The translations under genes were made by a program, and so were the position numbers. A stretch of 64,000 bases of DNA from Azospirillum brasilense (GTDB taxonomy: Bacteria; Pseudomonadota; Alphaproteobacteria; Azospirillales; Azospirillaceae): the NCBI RefSeq assembly GCF_005222205.1, contig NZ_CP032348.1:399001-463000 (forward strand). Direction: 5' to 3'. Shown here piece by piece: positions 17,498 through 26,921 of this stretch (position 1 is its first letter; each line of letters opens with the position of its first letter). A model generated the notes under the pieces. It saw only the letters and a program-made list of their open reading frames with translations, was not told where the DNA came from and did no database searches.

Positions 17498-18483
17498 GCG
17501 GCGTCTCCCCGCGCTTCGGCTCCGACGGGGTTCCAGCAGCGCCAAGCCCGATCCTCCCGCTCTCCCACCAGTTCGGGCATGGTCGTGCAGGCACCGGTGG
17601 ACCGGTCGCAGCGCGGGCGGAAGGCGCAGCCCTCCGGCAGGTCGAGGACGGAGGGCGTCATGCCGGGGATGGAGCGCAACGGCACGCCGCGCCGGTTGCG
17701 GCTGGGCACCGACTCCAGCAGGCCGCGGGTGTAGGGGTGGCGCGGGTTGCCGATGATCTCGGCCACCGTCCCGGTTTCCACCACCCGGCCCGCGTACATC
17801 ACCGCCACCCGGTCGGCCAGCGCCGACACGACGGCGAGGTCGTGGGTCACCCAGATCAGCGCCGTCCCCGTCTCGCGGCAGAGTTTTTGCACCTCGAACA
17901 GGATCTGCGCCTGGATGGTGACGTCGAGCGCGGTGGTCGGCTCGTCGGCGATGATCAGGTCCGGGGAGTGCAGCAGCGCGATGGCGATGGCGACGCGCTG
18001 GCGCATCCCGCCGGAGAACTGGTGCGGGTAGGACGCCAGCCGTTCGTCGGGCGAGGCGATGCCGACGCGGGCCAGCGCCCGGCGCGAGCGTTCCCAGGCC
18101 TCGGCCCGGCTGACCGTCTCGTGAGCCCGCACGGCCTCGACCATCTGCGTGCCGATGCTCAGCACCGGGTTCAGCGTCATCATCGGGTCCTGGAAGATCA
18201 TGGCGATGCGCCGCCCTCGGATAGCGCGCAGCCGCTTCTCCCCGGCGCGAACCAGATCCTCGCCCTGGAACAGCACCCGGCCGCCGACCACCCGGCCCGG
18301 CGGATCGACGAGGCCGAGGATGGATTGCCCGGTCACCGACTTGCCGGAGCCGGACTCGCCGACCAGCCCAAGGATCTCGCCGCGGTCGAGGCGCAGGTCG
18401 ACCCCGTCCACCGCCTTCACGGTGCCGGCGCGGGTGAGGAAATGGGTCTTCAGCCCGTCCACGCGCAGCAGGGGTTCGGTCAT
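17494..18483 (-). CDS. Peptide ABC transporter ATP-binding protein (DppD/OppD type)
   Basis: A 329-residue ATPase pairing with the one at 16490. Walker A GESGSGKSVTG, signature SGGMRQRVAIAIAL, Walker B LIIADEPTTALDVTIQAQIL, and H-loop WVTHDLAVV are all intact. The C-terminal part carries GCAFRPRCDRSTGAC, the family's cysteine-rich tail. There are 13 bases between it and the upstream permease, and a four-base overlap with the downstream ATPase gene. Confidence 0.93.
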
Positions 18484-18496
18484 CGCGTGCCCCCTT

Positions 18497-19399
18497 TCAA
18501 TGGTTGAGCCGCGGGTTGAGGACGTCGCGCAGCCGGTCCCCCACCAGATTGATCGCCACGATGGTGACCAGCAGGGCGAGGCCGGGGAACAGGCTGACCC
18601 AGTAATCGCCTGAGAGCATGTACTGGTAGCCCGACGCGATCAGCATCCCCAGCGACGGCTGGGTCACCGGCACGCCGACGCCGAGGAAGCTCAGCGTCGC
18701 CTCCAGCGCGATGGCGTGGGCGACCTGGACCGTCGCCACCACGATCAGCGGCGGCAGGCAATTGGGCAGCAGGTGGCGCATCATGATCCGCCGGTGGGGC
18801 AGGGCCAGGCATTGCGCGGCCTCGATGTATTCCTTGCGCCGCTCCACCAGGGCGGAGCCGCGGATGGTGCGCGCGTAGTAGGCCCACTGCACGGCGGCCA
18901 GCGCGACGATGACCTTGTCGACCCCCTTGCCCAGCAGGGCCAGCAGGATCAGCGCGATCAGGATGGCCGGGAAGGAGAGCTGGATGTCGACCAGCCGCAT
19001 CACCAGCCCGTCCACCCGGTCCCCCGCATAGGCGGCGAGCAGCCCGACCGCCACCCCGACGGCGAGCGCGATCAGCGTGGCGACCACCCCGACCAGCAGG
19101 CTGGTGCGCAGGCCGAAGACGATGGCCGACAGCATGTCGCGCCCCTGGTCGTCGGTGCCCAGCCAGTAGGTCCAGCCGCCGCCGCCCAGCGACCCCGGCG
19201 CCATCATGCTGTCGAGGATATCCAGTTGCGCGAGGTCGTAGGGGTCCTGCGGCACCACCCAGCGGGCGAGCAGGGCGGCCAGCACGATCAGCACCAGCAC
19301 CGCCAGCCCGGCCAGCGCCGTGCGCGACCGCGCGAAGTCCCGCACCAGCCGCAGGAAGGGGGTTTCGACCGGCGGGGCCTTGGCGACGACGCTGCTCAT
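18497..19399 (-). CDS. Peptide ABC transporter permease (DppC type)
   Basis: A 300-residue inner-membrane permease. The first membrane helix (TALAGLAVLVLIVLAALLAR) is followed by a periplasmic segment with YWLGTDDQGRDMLSAIVFGL, the DppC hallmark. The EAA-type loop is seen at YIEAAQCLALPHRRIMMRHL, and LEATLSFLGVGVPVTQPSLG is a standard C-terminal motif. About six membrane helices are expected. The start at 19399 overlaps the DppB-type stop. Confidence 0.93.
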   Translation of the reverse strand: MSSVVAKAPPVETPFLRLVRDFARSRTALAGLAVLVLIVLAALLARWVVPQDPYDLAQLDILDSMMAPGSLGGGGWTYWLGTDDQGRDMLSAIVFGLRTSLLVGVVATLIALAVGVAVGLLAAYAGDRVDGLVMRLVDIQLSFPAILIALILLALLGKGVDKVIVALAAVQWAYYARTIRGSALVERRKEYIEAAQCLALPHRRIMMRHLLPNCLPPLIVVATVQVAHAIALEATLSFLGVGVPVTQPSLGMLIASGYQYMLSGDYWVSLFPGLALLVTIVAINLVGDRLRDVLNPRLNH

Positions 19400-20373
19400 G
19401 CCCGCCCCCCGCCCAGCCGGATTCGCGGGTCGAGCAGCGAATAGACCAGATCGACGATCAGGTTGATGACGACGAACAGCAGCACCGTCACCAGCAGATA
19501 GGCGATCACCACGGGCCGGTCGAGCTGGAGGATGCTGTCGATCAGCAGCTTGCCCATGCCCGGCCAGGCGAAGACCGATTCCGTAACCACGGAAAAGGCG
19601 ATGACGCTGCCCAGCTCCAGCCCGAGGACGGTGACCACCGGGATCATGATGTTCTTCAGGATGTGCACCCCGACCACCCGCGCGGGCGCCAGCCCCTTGG
19701 CGCGGGCGAACTTCACATAGTCCTGCAAGGCGACCTCCCGCGTGCCGGCGCGGGCCAGACGGATGACCAGCGACAGCTTGAACAGGGCCAGATTGAGGGC
19801 GGGCAGGATCAGATGGGCCAGCCCGTCGGCGGTCAGAAAGCTCCACTGCACGCCGAACAGGCTGGCCGTCGCGCCGCGCCCGCCCGCCGGCAACCAGCCC
19901 AGAGTCACCGCGAAGGCCATGATGAGCATCATCCCCACCCAGAAGGTGGGCAGCGAGAAGCCGAGGATCGAGCCGGTCATGATGACCCGCCCGGCCAAGC
20001 TGTCCGGCTTCAGCCCGGCCCACAGCCCCAGCGGGATGCCCAGCACCACGGCCACCAGCATGGCGCAGAGCGCCAGCTCCAGCGTTGCCGGGAAGCGCTG
20101 AAGCACAAGGCCGAGCGCCGGCACACCATGGACGAAGCTGGTGCCGAGGTCGCCGCCGAGCGCGCTGTCCACGAAGCGGATGAACTGCTCGTGCATGGGC
20201 TTGTCGAGCCCCAGCCGGGCGATGGCGGCGGCGCGTTCGAACGCGTCGGCCTCGGGGCTGATGAGCACGTCGATGGGGTTGCCGATGGCGAAGATGCCGG
20301 CGAAGACCAGCACCGACATCGCCACCACGACGACCGCGCTCTGCGCCAGCCGCCGGAGGATGAAGACAAGCAT
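19396..20373 (-). CDS. Peptide ABC transporter permease (DppB type)
   Basis: A 325-residue permease that partners the one at 18497. It begins MLVFILRRLAQSAVVVVAMS, the usual amphipathic start plus first helix, and has LGLDKPMHEQFIRFVDSALGGDLGTSF and the EAA loop KFARAKGLAPARVVGVHILK, then SVVTESVFAWPGMGKLLIDS near the end. The ATG at 20373 is preferred over an upstream in-frame start at 20454 because that extension is translated from the REP element. The 192-base gap from the binding-protein gene contains REP copy C. Confidence 0.92.
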   Translation of the reverse strand: MLVFILRRLAQSAVVVVAMSVLVFAGIFAIGNPIDVLISPEADAFERAAAIARLGLDKPMHEQFIRFVDSALGGDLGTSFVHGVPALGLVLQRFPATLELALCAMLVAVVLGIPLGLWAGLKPDSLAGRVIMTGSILGFSLPTFWVGMMLIMAFAVTLGWLPAGGRGATASLFGVQWSFLTADGLAHLILPALNLALFKLSLVIRLARAGTREVALQDYVKFARAKGLAPARVVGVHILKNIMIPVVTVLGLELGSVIAFSVVTESVFAWPGMGKLLIDSILQLDRPVVIAYLLVTVLLFVVINLIVDLVYSLLDPRIRLGGGRA

Positions 20374-20415
20374 GGCGCCTTTACCCCGCGGGTGTGACGG
20401 ATGAGGAAGCACTGC

Positions 20416-20556
20416 TCCCTCTCCCGTCCCGGGAGAGGGAGGGGCCCGCCGCATGGCGGCGGGAGGGTGAGGGTAAAGCCAAGGATGAGGGTTCCGATCC
20501 TCGCACGACCCTCACCCGCCCGCTTCGCGGGCACCCTCTCCCGGGGCGGGAGAGGG
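20416..20556. repeat. REP-like palindromic element, copy C, between binding-protein and permease genes
   Basis: Modules CCCTCTCCCGTCCCGGGAGA (from 20417) and CCTCTCCCGGGGCGGGAGAG (to 20556) in opposite orientation, with internal GCCCGCTTCGCGGGC-type hairpins. It lies 10 bases after the substrate-binding protein stop and 43 bases before the DppB-type start, within one operon. Confidence 0.88.
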
Positions 20557-20565
20557 GTGTACAGA

Positions 20566-22227
20566 TCACTTCGCGGGGGTCACCTTCTGCGCCAGCGTGT
20601 ACTGGTCGGCGCGCGGTTCGTAGCTCAGCCCCTTCTTCATCGCCCAGACCGTCACCTCGTAATGCAGCGGGATGATGATGTCGGCGTCCATCGCCCGCTT
20701 CACCGCGGCCTGGAGCAGCTTTTCCCGCTTTGCGTCGTCCACGGTCGCCAGCGCCGTGTCCAGCATGCCGTCCAGCTCCGGGTCGGAATAGCTGGTGTAA
20801 TTGGTCGTGCCGTAGCCCTTCTCCTTGATCGGCGTGGCGATCAGCGCCTTCAGCGGCGAGGACATCTCGCCCGAATCGGCGCCCCAGCCGGCCAGAAAGA
20901 CGCTGTATTCCTGCTTGTTGCGCTTGGAGAAGAAGACGTTGGCGGTGGTCGCGTCGACCTGGGTCTGCACCCCGATGCGGGTGAACATCTGGGCGACCGC
21001 CTGGGCCACCTTGTCGTCGTTGATGTAGCGGTCGTTCGGTGTGCCGAGCGTGAGCTGGAAGCCCTTCGGGTAGCCGGCCTCGGCCAGGAGCTGCTTGGCC
21101 TTGTTGGCGTCGGTGGCGACCGTCACCTCCGGGTTGTTGCCGTAGAAGCCGGCGGGGAGATACTGGTTCGCCGGCTCCGCCACGCCCATCATGATGCGCT
21201 TCACGATGGCGTCGCGGTCCACCGCCAGCGACAGCGCCTTGCGCACCTTCGGGTCCTTCAGCGGGTTCTTGCCGTCGGTGCCGGTGATGGTCGGCGGGGT
21301 GTCCTGGACGCCCAGCGCCAGATAGATCACGCGGTTCGACTGGGCCTGGGCCAGGGAGACGTTGGGGGCGGACTTCAGCCGCTCGATGTCCTGCACCGGG
21401 GGCGATTCGATGATGTCCACGTCGCCGGCGAGCAGGGCGGCGACGCGCGGCCCGTCGCTGGTGATCGGGCGGAAGACCACCGTGTCCCAGGCCGGCTGCG
21501 GTCCCCAATAGTCGGGGTTGCGCTCCAGCACCTGCCGGTCGCCCTTGGTGTAGGACTTGTGCTTGAACGGCCCGGTGCCGATCATCAGCGAGCCGTCGTT
21601 GAAGGCCTGCGTCGTCGGCCAGGACTCGGCCTTGCAGCCCGCCTTGTCGAAGGTGACGGCCCCGCCCCCCGCCGCCTTGGCGGAGATGATGCCGAAGGTC
21701 GACAGCTCCACCGGCAGAAGCGGGTAGGGCTTGCCGGTCCTGATGATCAGGGTGTGCGGGTCCGGCGCCTCGATTCCCGCAATGCCCTTGGTGTAGACCG
21801 TGAAGGAGGAGGGGCTGTTGGCGACATTCGGGATGCGGCAGACCGAGTAGACGAAGTCCTGCGCCGTGAACTCCGTGCCGTCGTGGAACTTCACGCCCTT
21901 GCGCAGCTTGAATTCCCAAGTGGTTTCATCGATGGCGCGCCAGCTTTCCGCCAGCTCGGGCTGGAGCCGCATCTTGGCGTCCATGCTGACCAGCGATTCG
22001 AACACATGCTTGCGGGCGCGCGTGTTGGGGCCGAGGTTGTGGTAGTGCGGGTCGAGCGCGCTCGGCTCCGCCGAGGTGCCCACCGTCAGGGTCGCGGCCT
22101 GCGACGGCGTCGGGGCCGCGGCCAGCAAGGCCAGGGCGGCGACCGTCGGCAGGACTTGTTTCAAGGTTCCGGAACGCAGCACACCCGCAAGGCGCCGATC
22201 ACGCCCATGCCGATCACGTAAGGCCAT
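20566..22227 (-). CDS. Peptide ABC transporter substrate-binding protein (SBP family 5)
   Basis: A 553-residue periplasmic binding protein. After an N-terminal signal region (TLKQVLPTVAALALLAAAPT, cleavage near SQA-ATL) it shows the family-5 layout: LTVGTSAEPSALDPHYHNLG, WEFKLRKGVKFHDGTEFTAQ, the 'PHTLIIRT' strand, GTGPFKHKSY, and near the end DIIIPLHYEVTVWAMKKGL. Such proteins bind di- or oligopeptides, opines or nickel complexes; the argE in the operon favours peptide or N-acyl amino acid ligands. The start at 22227 follows GGGGGACGAGGG. It is divergent from the aldehyde dehydrogenase gene, so its promoter lies in 22228-22510. Confidence 0.9.
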   Translation of the reverse strand: MALRDRHGRDRRLAGVLRSGTLKQVLPTVAALALLAAAPTPSQAATLTVGTSAEPSALDPHYHNLGPNTRARKHVFESLVSMDAKMRLQPELAESWRAIDETTWEFKLRKGVKFHDGTEFTAQDFVYSVCRIPNVANSPSSFTVYTKGIAGIEAPDPHTLIIRTGKPYPLLPVELSTFGIISAKAAGGGAVTFDKAGCKAESWPTTQAFNDGSLMIGTGPFKHKSYTKGDRQVLERNPDYWGPQPAWDTVVFRPITSDGPRVAALLAGDVDIIESPPVQDIERLKSAPNVSLAQAQSNRVIYLALGVQDTPPTITGTDGKNPLKDPKVRKALSLAVDRDAIVKRIMMGVAEPANQYLPAGFYGNNPEVTVATDANKAKQLLAEAGYPKGFQLTLGTPNDRYINDDKVAQAVAQMFTRIGVQTQVDATTANVFFSKRNKQEYSVFLAGWGADSGEMSSPLKALIATPIKEKGYGTTNYTSYSDPELDGMLDTALATVDDAKREKLLQAAVKRAMDADIIIPLHYEVTVWAMKKGLSYEPRADQYTLAQKVTPAK

Positions 22228-22510
22228 CCCTCGTCCCCCTGATTGTACGTTTGATTTGTACCCGTGAAGCAGGCTCCCAGCCCTTTGGACCACGGTTGTT
22301 GCGGCCCGATTCTTGTCGTTCGGCTCGCCGCAGGCGGGGCGGCGGCACGTATGTGTTCAACGATCAGAGCTTGAAACCATTGATCTGTCAACAGGGTCCG
22401 GTCTTCTGACCTATCCGGTTTTTCCCGATGGAATGCTTTGGCAAAAGGCCCCGGACGGGGCAGGATCGGTTCACCCGAAAACGCCAACGCAGAGAGCGAG
22501 GGGATTAGAG

Positions 22511-23950
22511 ATGAAGACCTGCCAATCCTTCTACATCGGCGGTGCCTGGACCGAACCCGCGGCGGGCGCCACCGTGATGGAGGTGTTGAACCCGGCGACG
22601 GAGCAGGTGTCGGGCACCGTTGCGCTCGGCGGGCCGGAGGACGCGCAGCGCGCGGTGGCGGCGGCCCACGCCGCCTTCGACGGCTTTTCCCGCACCCCCC
22701 TGAACGAGCGGCTGGAACTGCTGGCCGCCGTCTGCGCGCTCATCGAGAAGCGCATGGACGAGGTGGCCGACGCCATCACCGAGGAGATGGGCGCGCCCCT
22801 GGCGGCGCTGTCCAAGCCGGCGCAGGCCTTCATGGGGCTGGCCCATTTCAAGACGGCCCTGGAGGCCGCCCGCGAGTACCCGTTCGAGCGGACCCGCGGC
22901 ACCACCCGCATCCTGCGCGAGCCGGTCGGCGTCTGTGCCATGATCACGCCGTGGAACTGGCCGATCAACCAGATCGCCTGCAAGGTCGCCCCGGCGCTCG
23001 CCACCGGCTGCACGATGGTGCTGAAGCCCAGCGAGTTCGCCCCCTATTCGGCCTGGATCTTCGCCGAGATCCTGCACGAGGCCGGGGTGCCGGCGGGCGT
23101 CTTCAACATGTTCTACGGCGACGGCGCGGTGGTCGGCCCGGTCCTGGCCTCGCACCCGCTGGTCGACATGGTGTCGCTGACCGGTTCGACCCGGGCCGGG
23201 GCGTCTGTGTCCCACAACGCCGCCGACAGCATCAAGCGCGTGTCGCTGGAACTGGGCGGCAAGTCCGCCAACATCATCTGCGAGAGCGCCGACCTGACCA
23301 AGGCGGTGACCCACGGCGTGCGGTCGATGATGTCCAACACCGGGCAGAGCTGCAACGCGCCGTCGCGCATGTATGTCCCGGCCTCCCGCCTGGACGAGGC
23401 GGAAAAGATCGCCGCCCAGGTCTGCGCCCGTCTGGTGGTCGGCGACCCGCGCGGCGACCGCACCGGCGTCGGCCCGATCGCCAACCAGCGCCAGTACGAG
23501 CGGGTGCAGCGCCTGATCCAGGCCGGCATCGCGGAGGGAGCGTCCCTGCTGTGCGGCGGCCCGGGCCGCCCGGAGGGGCTGGAGCGCGGCTTCTACGCCA
23601 AGCCCACCGTCTTCAGCCGCGCCACCGACGGCATGACCATCATGCGCGAGGAGATCTTCGGCCCGGTGCTGACCATCCGCCCCTACGAGGACATCGAGGA
23701 GGCGATCCGCAGCGCCAACGACTCGCTCTACGGCCTGTCCGGCTATGTCTACGCCGGGACGGTGGACGAGGCGCGCGCGGTGGCGAAGCGTCTGCGCACC
23801 GGCATGGTGCATCTGAACGGCGCCTCCATCGACCTTGCGGCGCCCTTCGGCGGTTACAAGCAGTCGGGCATCGGCCGCGAGTGGGGCGAGGTCGGGTTCG
23901 AGGAGTTCCTGGAGACCAAGTCCGTCTACGGCAGCGAACCGGCGGCGTAA
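22511..23950 (+). CDS. NAD(P)-dependent aldehyde dehydrogenase family protein
   Basis: A 479-residue ALDH. The catalytic cysteine is in SNTGQSCNAPSRMYV and the general-base glutamate in SLELGGKSANII. ITPWNWPINQIACKVAPALA is the cofactor-binding segment, and MREEIFGPVLTIRPYED and GGYKQSGIGREWG are standard late motifs. Length is normal. The substrate is not evident; the neighbourhood (peptide importer, purine permease) does not decide it. The ATG at 22511 is preceded by GAGCGAGGGGATTAGAG. The stop is followed by a single REP module and then the convergent permease gene. Confidence 0.92.
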   Translation: MKTCQSFYIGGAWTEPAAGATVMEVLNPATEQVSGTVALGGPEDAQRAVAAAHAAFDGFSRTPLNERLELLAAVCALIEKRMDEVADAITEEMGAPLAALSKPAQAFMGLAHFKTALEAAREYPFERTRGTTRILREPVGVCAMITPWNWPINQIACKVAPALATGCTMVLKPSEFAPYSAWIFAEILHEAGVPAGVFNMFYGDGAVVGPVLASHPLVDMVSLTGSTRAGASVSHNAADSIKRVSLELGGKSANIICESADLTKAVTHGVRSMMSNTGQSCNAPSRMYVPASRLDEAEKIAAQVCARLVVGDPRGDRTGVGPIANQRQYERVQRLIQAGIAEGASLLCGGPGRPEGLERGFYAKPTVFSRATDGMTIMREEIFGPVLTIRPYEDIEEAIRSANDSLYGLSGYVYAGTVDEARAVAKRLRTGMVHLNGASIDLAAPFGGYKQSGIGREWGEVGFEEFLETKSVYGSEPAA

Positions 23951-23972
23951 GGGCTGATTCGACGATGAAATT

Positions 23973-23995
23973 CCCTCTCCCCAGAGGGGAGAGGG
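23973..23995. repeat. Single REP-like module, copy D
   Basis: A perfect palindrome: CCCTCTCCCC, a three-base centre AGA, then GGGGAGAGGG. It is a half element, unlike the paired copies, and sits between the convergent stops at 23950 and 24004, so it could serve as a two-way terminator or mRNA end. Confidence 0.85.
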
Positions 23996-24003
23996 CTAAA
24001 CGG

Positions 24004-25365
24004 TTACGCCTCCGCGGTCTTGGCGGCGGCGACGAATTCCTTCGCGTCGGCCTTGCCCAGCCCGTTGAAGAACAGGTTCAGCAGGACCGCCGCGATGGTG
24101 CCCAGCAGGATCCCGCTGTGCAGGAGCGGCGACAGGAAGGGCGGCATCTTCTGGAAGATCTTGTCGGCGACCAGCGGCACCATGCCCAGGCTGATGCTGA
24201 TGGCGACGACGTAGATGTTGCCGCGGTTGGTCGTGTAGTCGACCTTCGCCAGGATCTTGATGCCGGTCGCCGCGACCATGCCGAACATCACCAGCCCGGC
24301 CCCGCCCAGCACATAGGTGGGGACGGAGGCGACGACGTGGGCGAGCTTCGGGAACAGGCCGAAGGCGATCAGGATGACGCCGCCCGCCACGCAGACCCAG
24401 CGGCTGCGCACCCCGGTGATCCCGACCAGCCCGACATTCTGCGAGAAGGAGGTGTAGGGGAAAGTGTTGAAGACGCCGCCGATCAGCGTGCCCAGACCGT
24501 CGGTGCGCAGGCCGCGGGTGAGCTGCTCCGGCGTCACCGGACGGCCGACCATTTCGCCAACCGCCAGGAACATGCCGGTGGATTCGATCATCACGACGAT
24601 CATCACCAGCGACATGGTCAGGATCGACCAGAACTCGAACACCGGCATGCCGAACTGGAACGGGTAGATGACATCCACCCACTTGGCCTGTCCCACCCCG
24701 TCGAAGCTGACCAGACCGAGCACCATGGTCAGGGCGAAGCCCGCGACGATGCCCAGCAGGACCGAGATGTTGGCCCAGAAGCCCTTGGCGTATTTGGTCA
24801 CCAGCAGGATCACCGCCAGCACGAACAGCGCGATGCCGAGATAGAGCGGGTCGCCGAAATTCGGGTTCCCGGCCCCGCCGCCGGCCCAGGTGATGCCCAC
24901 CCGCATCAGCGAGATGCCGATGATGGCGATGACGGTCCCCGTCACCACCGGCGGGAACAGCGGCAGCAGGCGCCCGACCAGCGGGGCGGCCAGCGTGGCG
25001 AAGACGCCGGCCCCGATCACCGCGCCGTAGATGCCGAGCAGTCCCAGCGACGGGTTTCCCGCCATGGCGACCATCGGCCCGACCGCGGCGAAGGTTACGC
25101 CCATCATCACCGGCAGGCGGATGCCGAACTTCCAGAAGCCCAGCGTCTGGATCAGCGTGACGATGCCGCAGGCGAACAGGTCGGCGTTGATGAGCAGGGC
25201 GATCTGGTCCTTGGGCAGCTTCAGCGCGCCGCCGATGATGAGCGGCACGGCGATGGCGCCCGCGTACATCACCATCACGTGCTGCATCCCCAGCGCCAGC
25301 AGGCGCAGCAGCGGAAGCTTTTCGTCAACCGGATGGGGGGCAGATGAGGTTTCCACCGACGACAT
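24004..25365 (-). CDS. NCS2-family purine/uric acid permease
   Basis: A 453-residue membrane transporter of the nucleobase-ascorbate (NCS2) family. TM1 has LLALGMQHVMVMYAGAIAVP with the conserved QH, later LPVMMGVTFAAVGPM, and the NAT signature FSQNVGLVGITGVRSR with a preceding Glu (VMIESTGMFLAVGEMVGRP). About 12-14 membrane helices are expected. Purine (xanthine or urate) and proton symport is the usual activity of this branch; uracil permeases are somewhat different around the NAT motif. REP copies flank the gene on both sides. Confidence 0.9.
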   Translation of the reverse strand: MSSVETSSAPHPVDEKLPLLRLLALGMQHVMVMYAGAIAVPLIIGGALKLPKDQIALLINADLFACGIVTLIQTLGFWKFGIRLPVMMGVTFAAVGPMVAMAGNPSLGLLGIYGAVIGAGVFATLAAPLVGRLLPLFPPVVTGTVIAIIGISLMRVGITWAGGGAGNPNFGDPLYLGIALFVLAVILLVTKYAKGFWANISVLLGIVAGFALTMVLGLVSFDGVGQAKWVDVIYPFQFGMPVFEFWSILTMSLVMIVVMIESTGMFLAVGEMVGRPVTPEQLTRGLRTDGLGTLIGGVFNTFPYTSFSQNVGLVGITGVRSRWVCVAGGVILIAFGLFPKLAHVVASVPTYVLGGAGLVMFGMVAATGIKILAKVDYTTNRGNIYVVAISISLGMVPLVADKIFQKMPPFLSPLLHSGILLGTIAAVLLNLFFNGLGKADAKEFVAAAKTAEA

Positions 25366-25514
25366 GATTCATGACCTCCGCGAATGAACAGGCGCGAAGT
25401 GCATGGCCCGTGCCACAACCAATGGGGCGGAGGATCGTGGTGGGGTCCGCCCGGATGTGCCGCGAAAGGCGGCGGTGCCAGGGAGGGATGCTCAATCCAT
25501 GGGCAGCCCCATAT

Positions 25515-25633
25515 CCCCTCTCCCCTCTGGGGAGAGGGTTTAGGGTGAGGGGGCTGCGCGTGGCGGATCGTCCGGCACAAGCGCAACCCCCTCACCGGCC
25601 CTTCGGGCCACCCTCTCCCCGGAGGGGAGAGGG
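25515..25633. repeat. REP-like palindromic element, copy E
   Basis: Paired inverted modules: CCCTCTCCCCTCTGGGGAGA and CCCTCTCCCCGGAGGGGAGA, separated by about 70 bases that also contain CCGGCCCTTCGGGCC. It lies between the NCS2 permease start (25365) and the threonine ammonia-lyase stop (25663). Confidence 0.88.
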
Positions 25634-25662
25634 CTATTGCACCGCAAGTGAAGGGGCTTGGG

Positions 25663-26907
25663 TCAGGGCCGCGCGCCGGACAGCGGTTGCGCCGCTTCCG
25701 CCACCACCGCCTTGCGGACGGGCAGGCCGGCGCCGCGCAGGGCTTCGGTGATGCGGTCGCCGTGGCCCTCGTCCTCGACCTCGATCAGCAGGGCGACCTC
25801 GGCGGACTTGACGGAGAAGGCGCCGAACAGGCGCTGGTGCTGCACGTCGATGATGTTGCCGCCGCACTCCGCCACGATGCGGGCCACCTGGGCCAGCGCG
25901 CCGGGCTGGTCGGCCACGTCGATGTCCAGGTTGATCAGGCGCCCGTCGCGGGCGAAGCCGCGCATCAGCACGTTGGCGAGCGTGCGCGTGTCGATGTTGC
26001 CGCCCGACACGATCAGGCCGACCCGCTTGCCGCGGAAGCGCTCGGGGTGGAAGAGCAGGGCGGCCAGACCGGCGGCCCCGGCGCCCTCCGCCACGGTCTT
26101 CTCCACCTCGATCAGCATGGCGATGGCCCGTTCGATCACCGCCTCGGGCACCAGCACCACGTCGCAGCCGTTCTGCTTCAGGATGTCCATGGGCCGGTCG
26201 CCGACGTCGCGCACGGCGATGCCCTCGGCCACCGTCGGACCGCCGACCTTGACCGGCTGCCCGGCGAGGCGCTGCGCGGCGGCGGGGTAGGTCTCCACCT
26301 CCACCCCGACGACCTCCAGGCCGGGCCGCAGCGCGCGCGCGGCGACCGCGGCCCCGGCCGCCAGCCCGCCGCCGCCCACCGGGATGGCCAGCGCGTCGAG
26401 GTCCGGCACCTCCGCCAGCATCTCCAGCACGACGGTGCCCTGGCCCGCGATGACCGCGTCGTCGTCGTAGGGATGGACGAAGACCAGCCCGTCCCGCTTG
26501 GCGAGGTCGTGGGCGAAGGCCGCGGCCTCGGCCAGGGAATCGCCCTCCAGGATGACGGTGGCGCCGTGGTAGCGCGTGCGCTTGACCTTCACGAAGGGGG
26601 TGAAGCGCGGCATGACGATGGTCGCCGCGATGCCCAGCCGCTTCGCGTGGTAGGCCACGGCCTGGGCGTGGTTGCCGGCCGACATGGCGATCACCCCGGC
26701 CTGCCGCTCCTCCAGCGTCAGGTGCAGCAGCCGGTTCGCCGCCCCGCGCTCCTTGAAGGAGGCGGTGAACTGGAGGTTCTCCAGCTTGACCCAGACCTCG
26801 GCGCCGGTGATCTGCGACAGGGTTTCCGAGCGCAGGAAGGGCGTGCGGCTGATGCGTCCGGCCAGCCGTTCGGCGGCGGCGTGAATGTCGTCGATGGTGA
26901 CCGGCAT
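25663..26907 (-). CDS. Threonine ammonia-lyase (biosynthetic or catabolic, with ACT domain)
   Basis: A 414-residue PLP enzyme converting threonine to 2-oxobutyrate and ammonia. The Schiff-base lysine is Lys52 in FTASFKERGAANRL. The phosphate-binding glycine loop is AIPVGGGGLAAGAAV, and MSAGNHAQAVAYHAKRLGI binds substrate. The C-terminal ~75 residues (NLDIDVADQPGALAQVARIV, then ECGGNIIDVQHQR) form an ACT domain, so allosteric control by an amino acid is likely. It begins 14 bases after the nitrilase gene stop, and thus is probably the last gene of the polyamine-type operon. The chosen start, MPVTIDDIHAAAERL, is typical. Confidence 0.92.
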   Translation of the reverse strand: MPVTIDDIHAAAERLAGRISRTPFLRSETLSQITGAEVWVKLENLQFTASFKERGAANRLLHLTLEERQAGVIAMSAGNHAQAVAYHAKRLGIAATIVMPRFTPFVKVKRTRYHGATVILEGDSLAEAAAFAHDLAKRDGLVFVHPYDDDAVIAGQGTVVLEMLAEVPDLDALAIPVGGGGLAAGAAVAARALRPGLEVVGVEVETYPAAAQRLAGQPVKVGGPTVAEGIAVRDVGDRPMDILKQNGCDVVLVPEAVIERAIAMLIEVEKTVAEGAGAAGLAALLFHPERFRGKRVGLIVSGGNIDTRTLANVLMRGFARDGRLINLDIDVADQPGALAQVARIVAECGGNIIDVQHQRLFGAFSVKSAEVALLIEVEDEGHGDRITEALRGAGLPVRKAVVAEAAQPLSGARP

Positions 26908-26921
26908 GTCCTGTGCTTCCT

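Noticed and set aside
20374..20454. N-terminal extension of the DppB-type permease into the intergenic region
   Set aside because: The extra residues are translated from a REP element, and the natural start MLVFILRRLAQS is at 20373.
22438..25347. Open frame of 969 codons on the + strand across the aldehyde dehydrogenase and the NCS2 permease
   Set aside because: It crosses two real genes on opposite strands and a REP element and has no recognisable domain.
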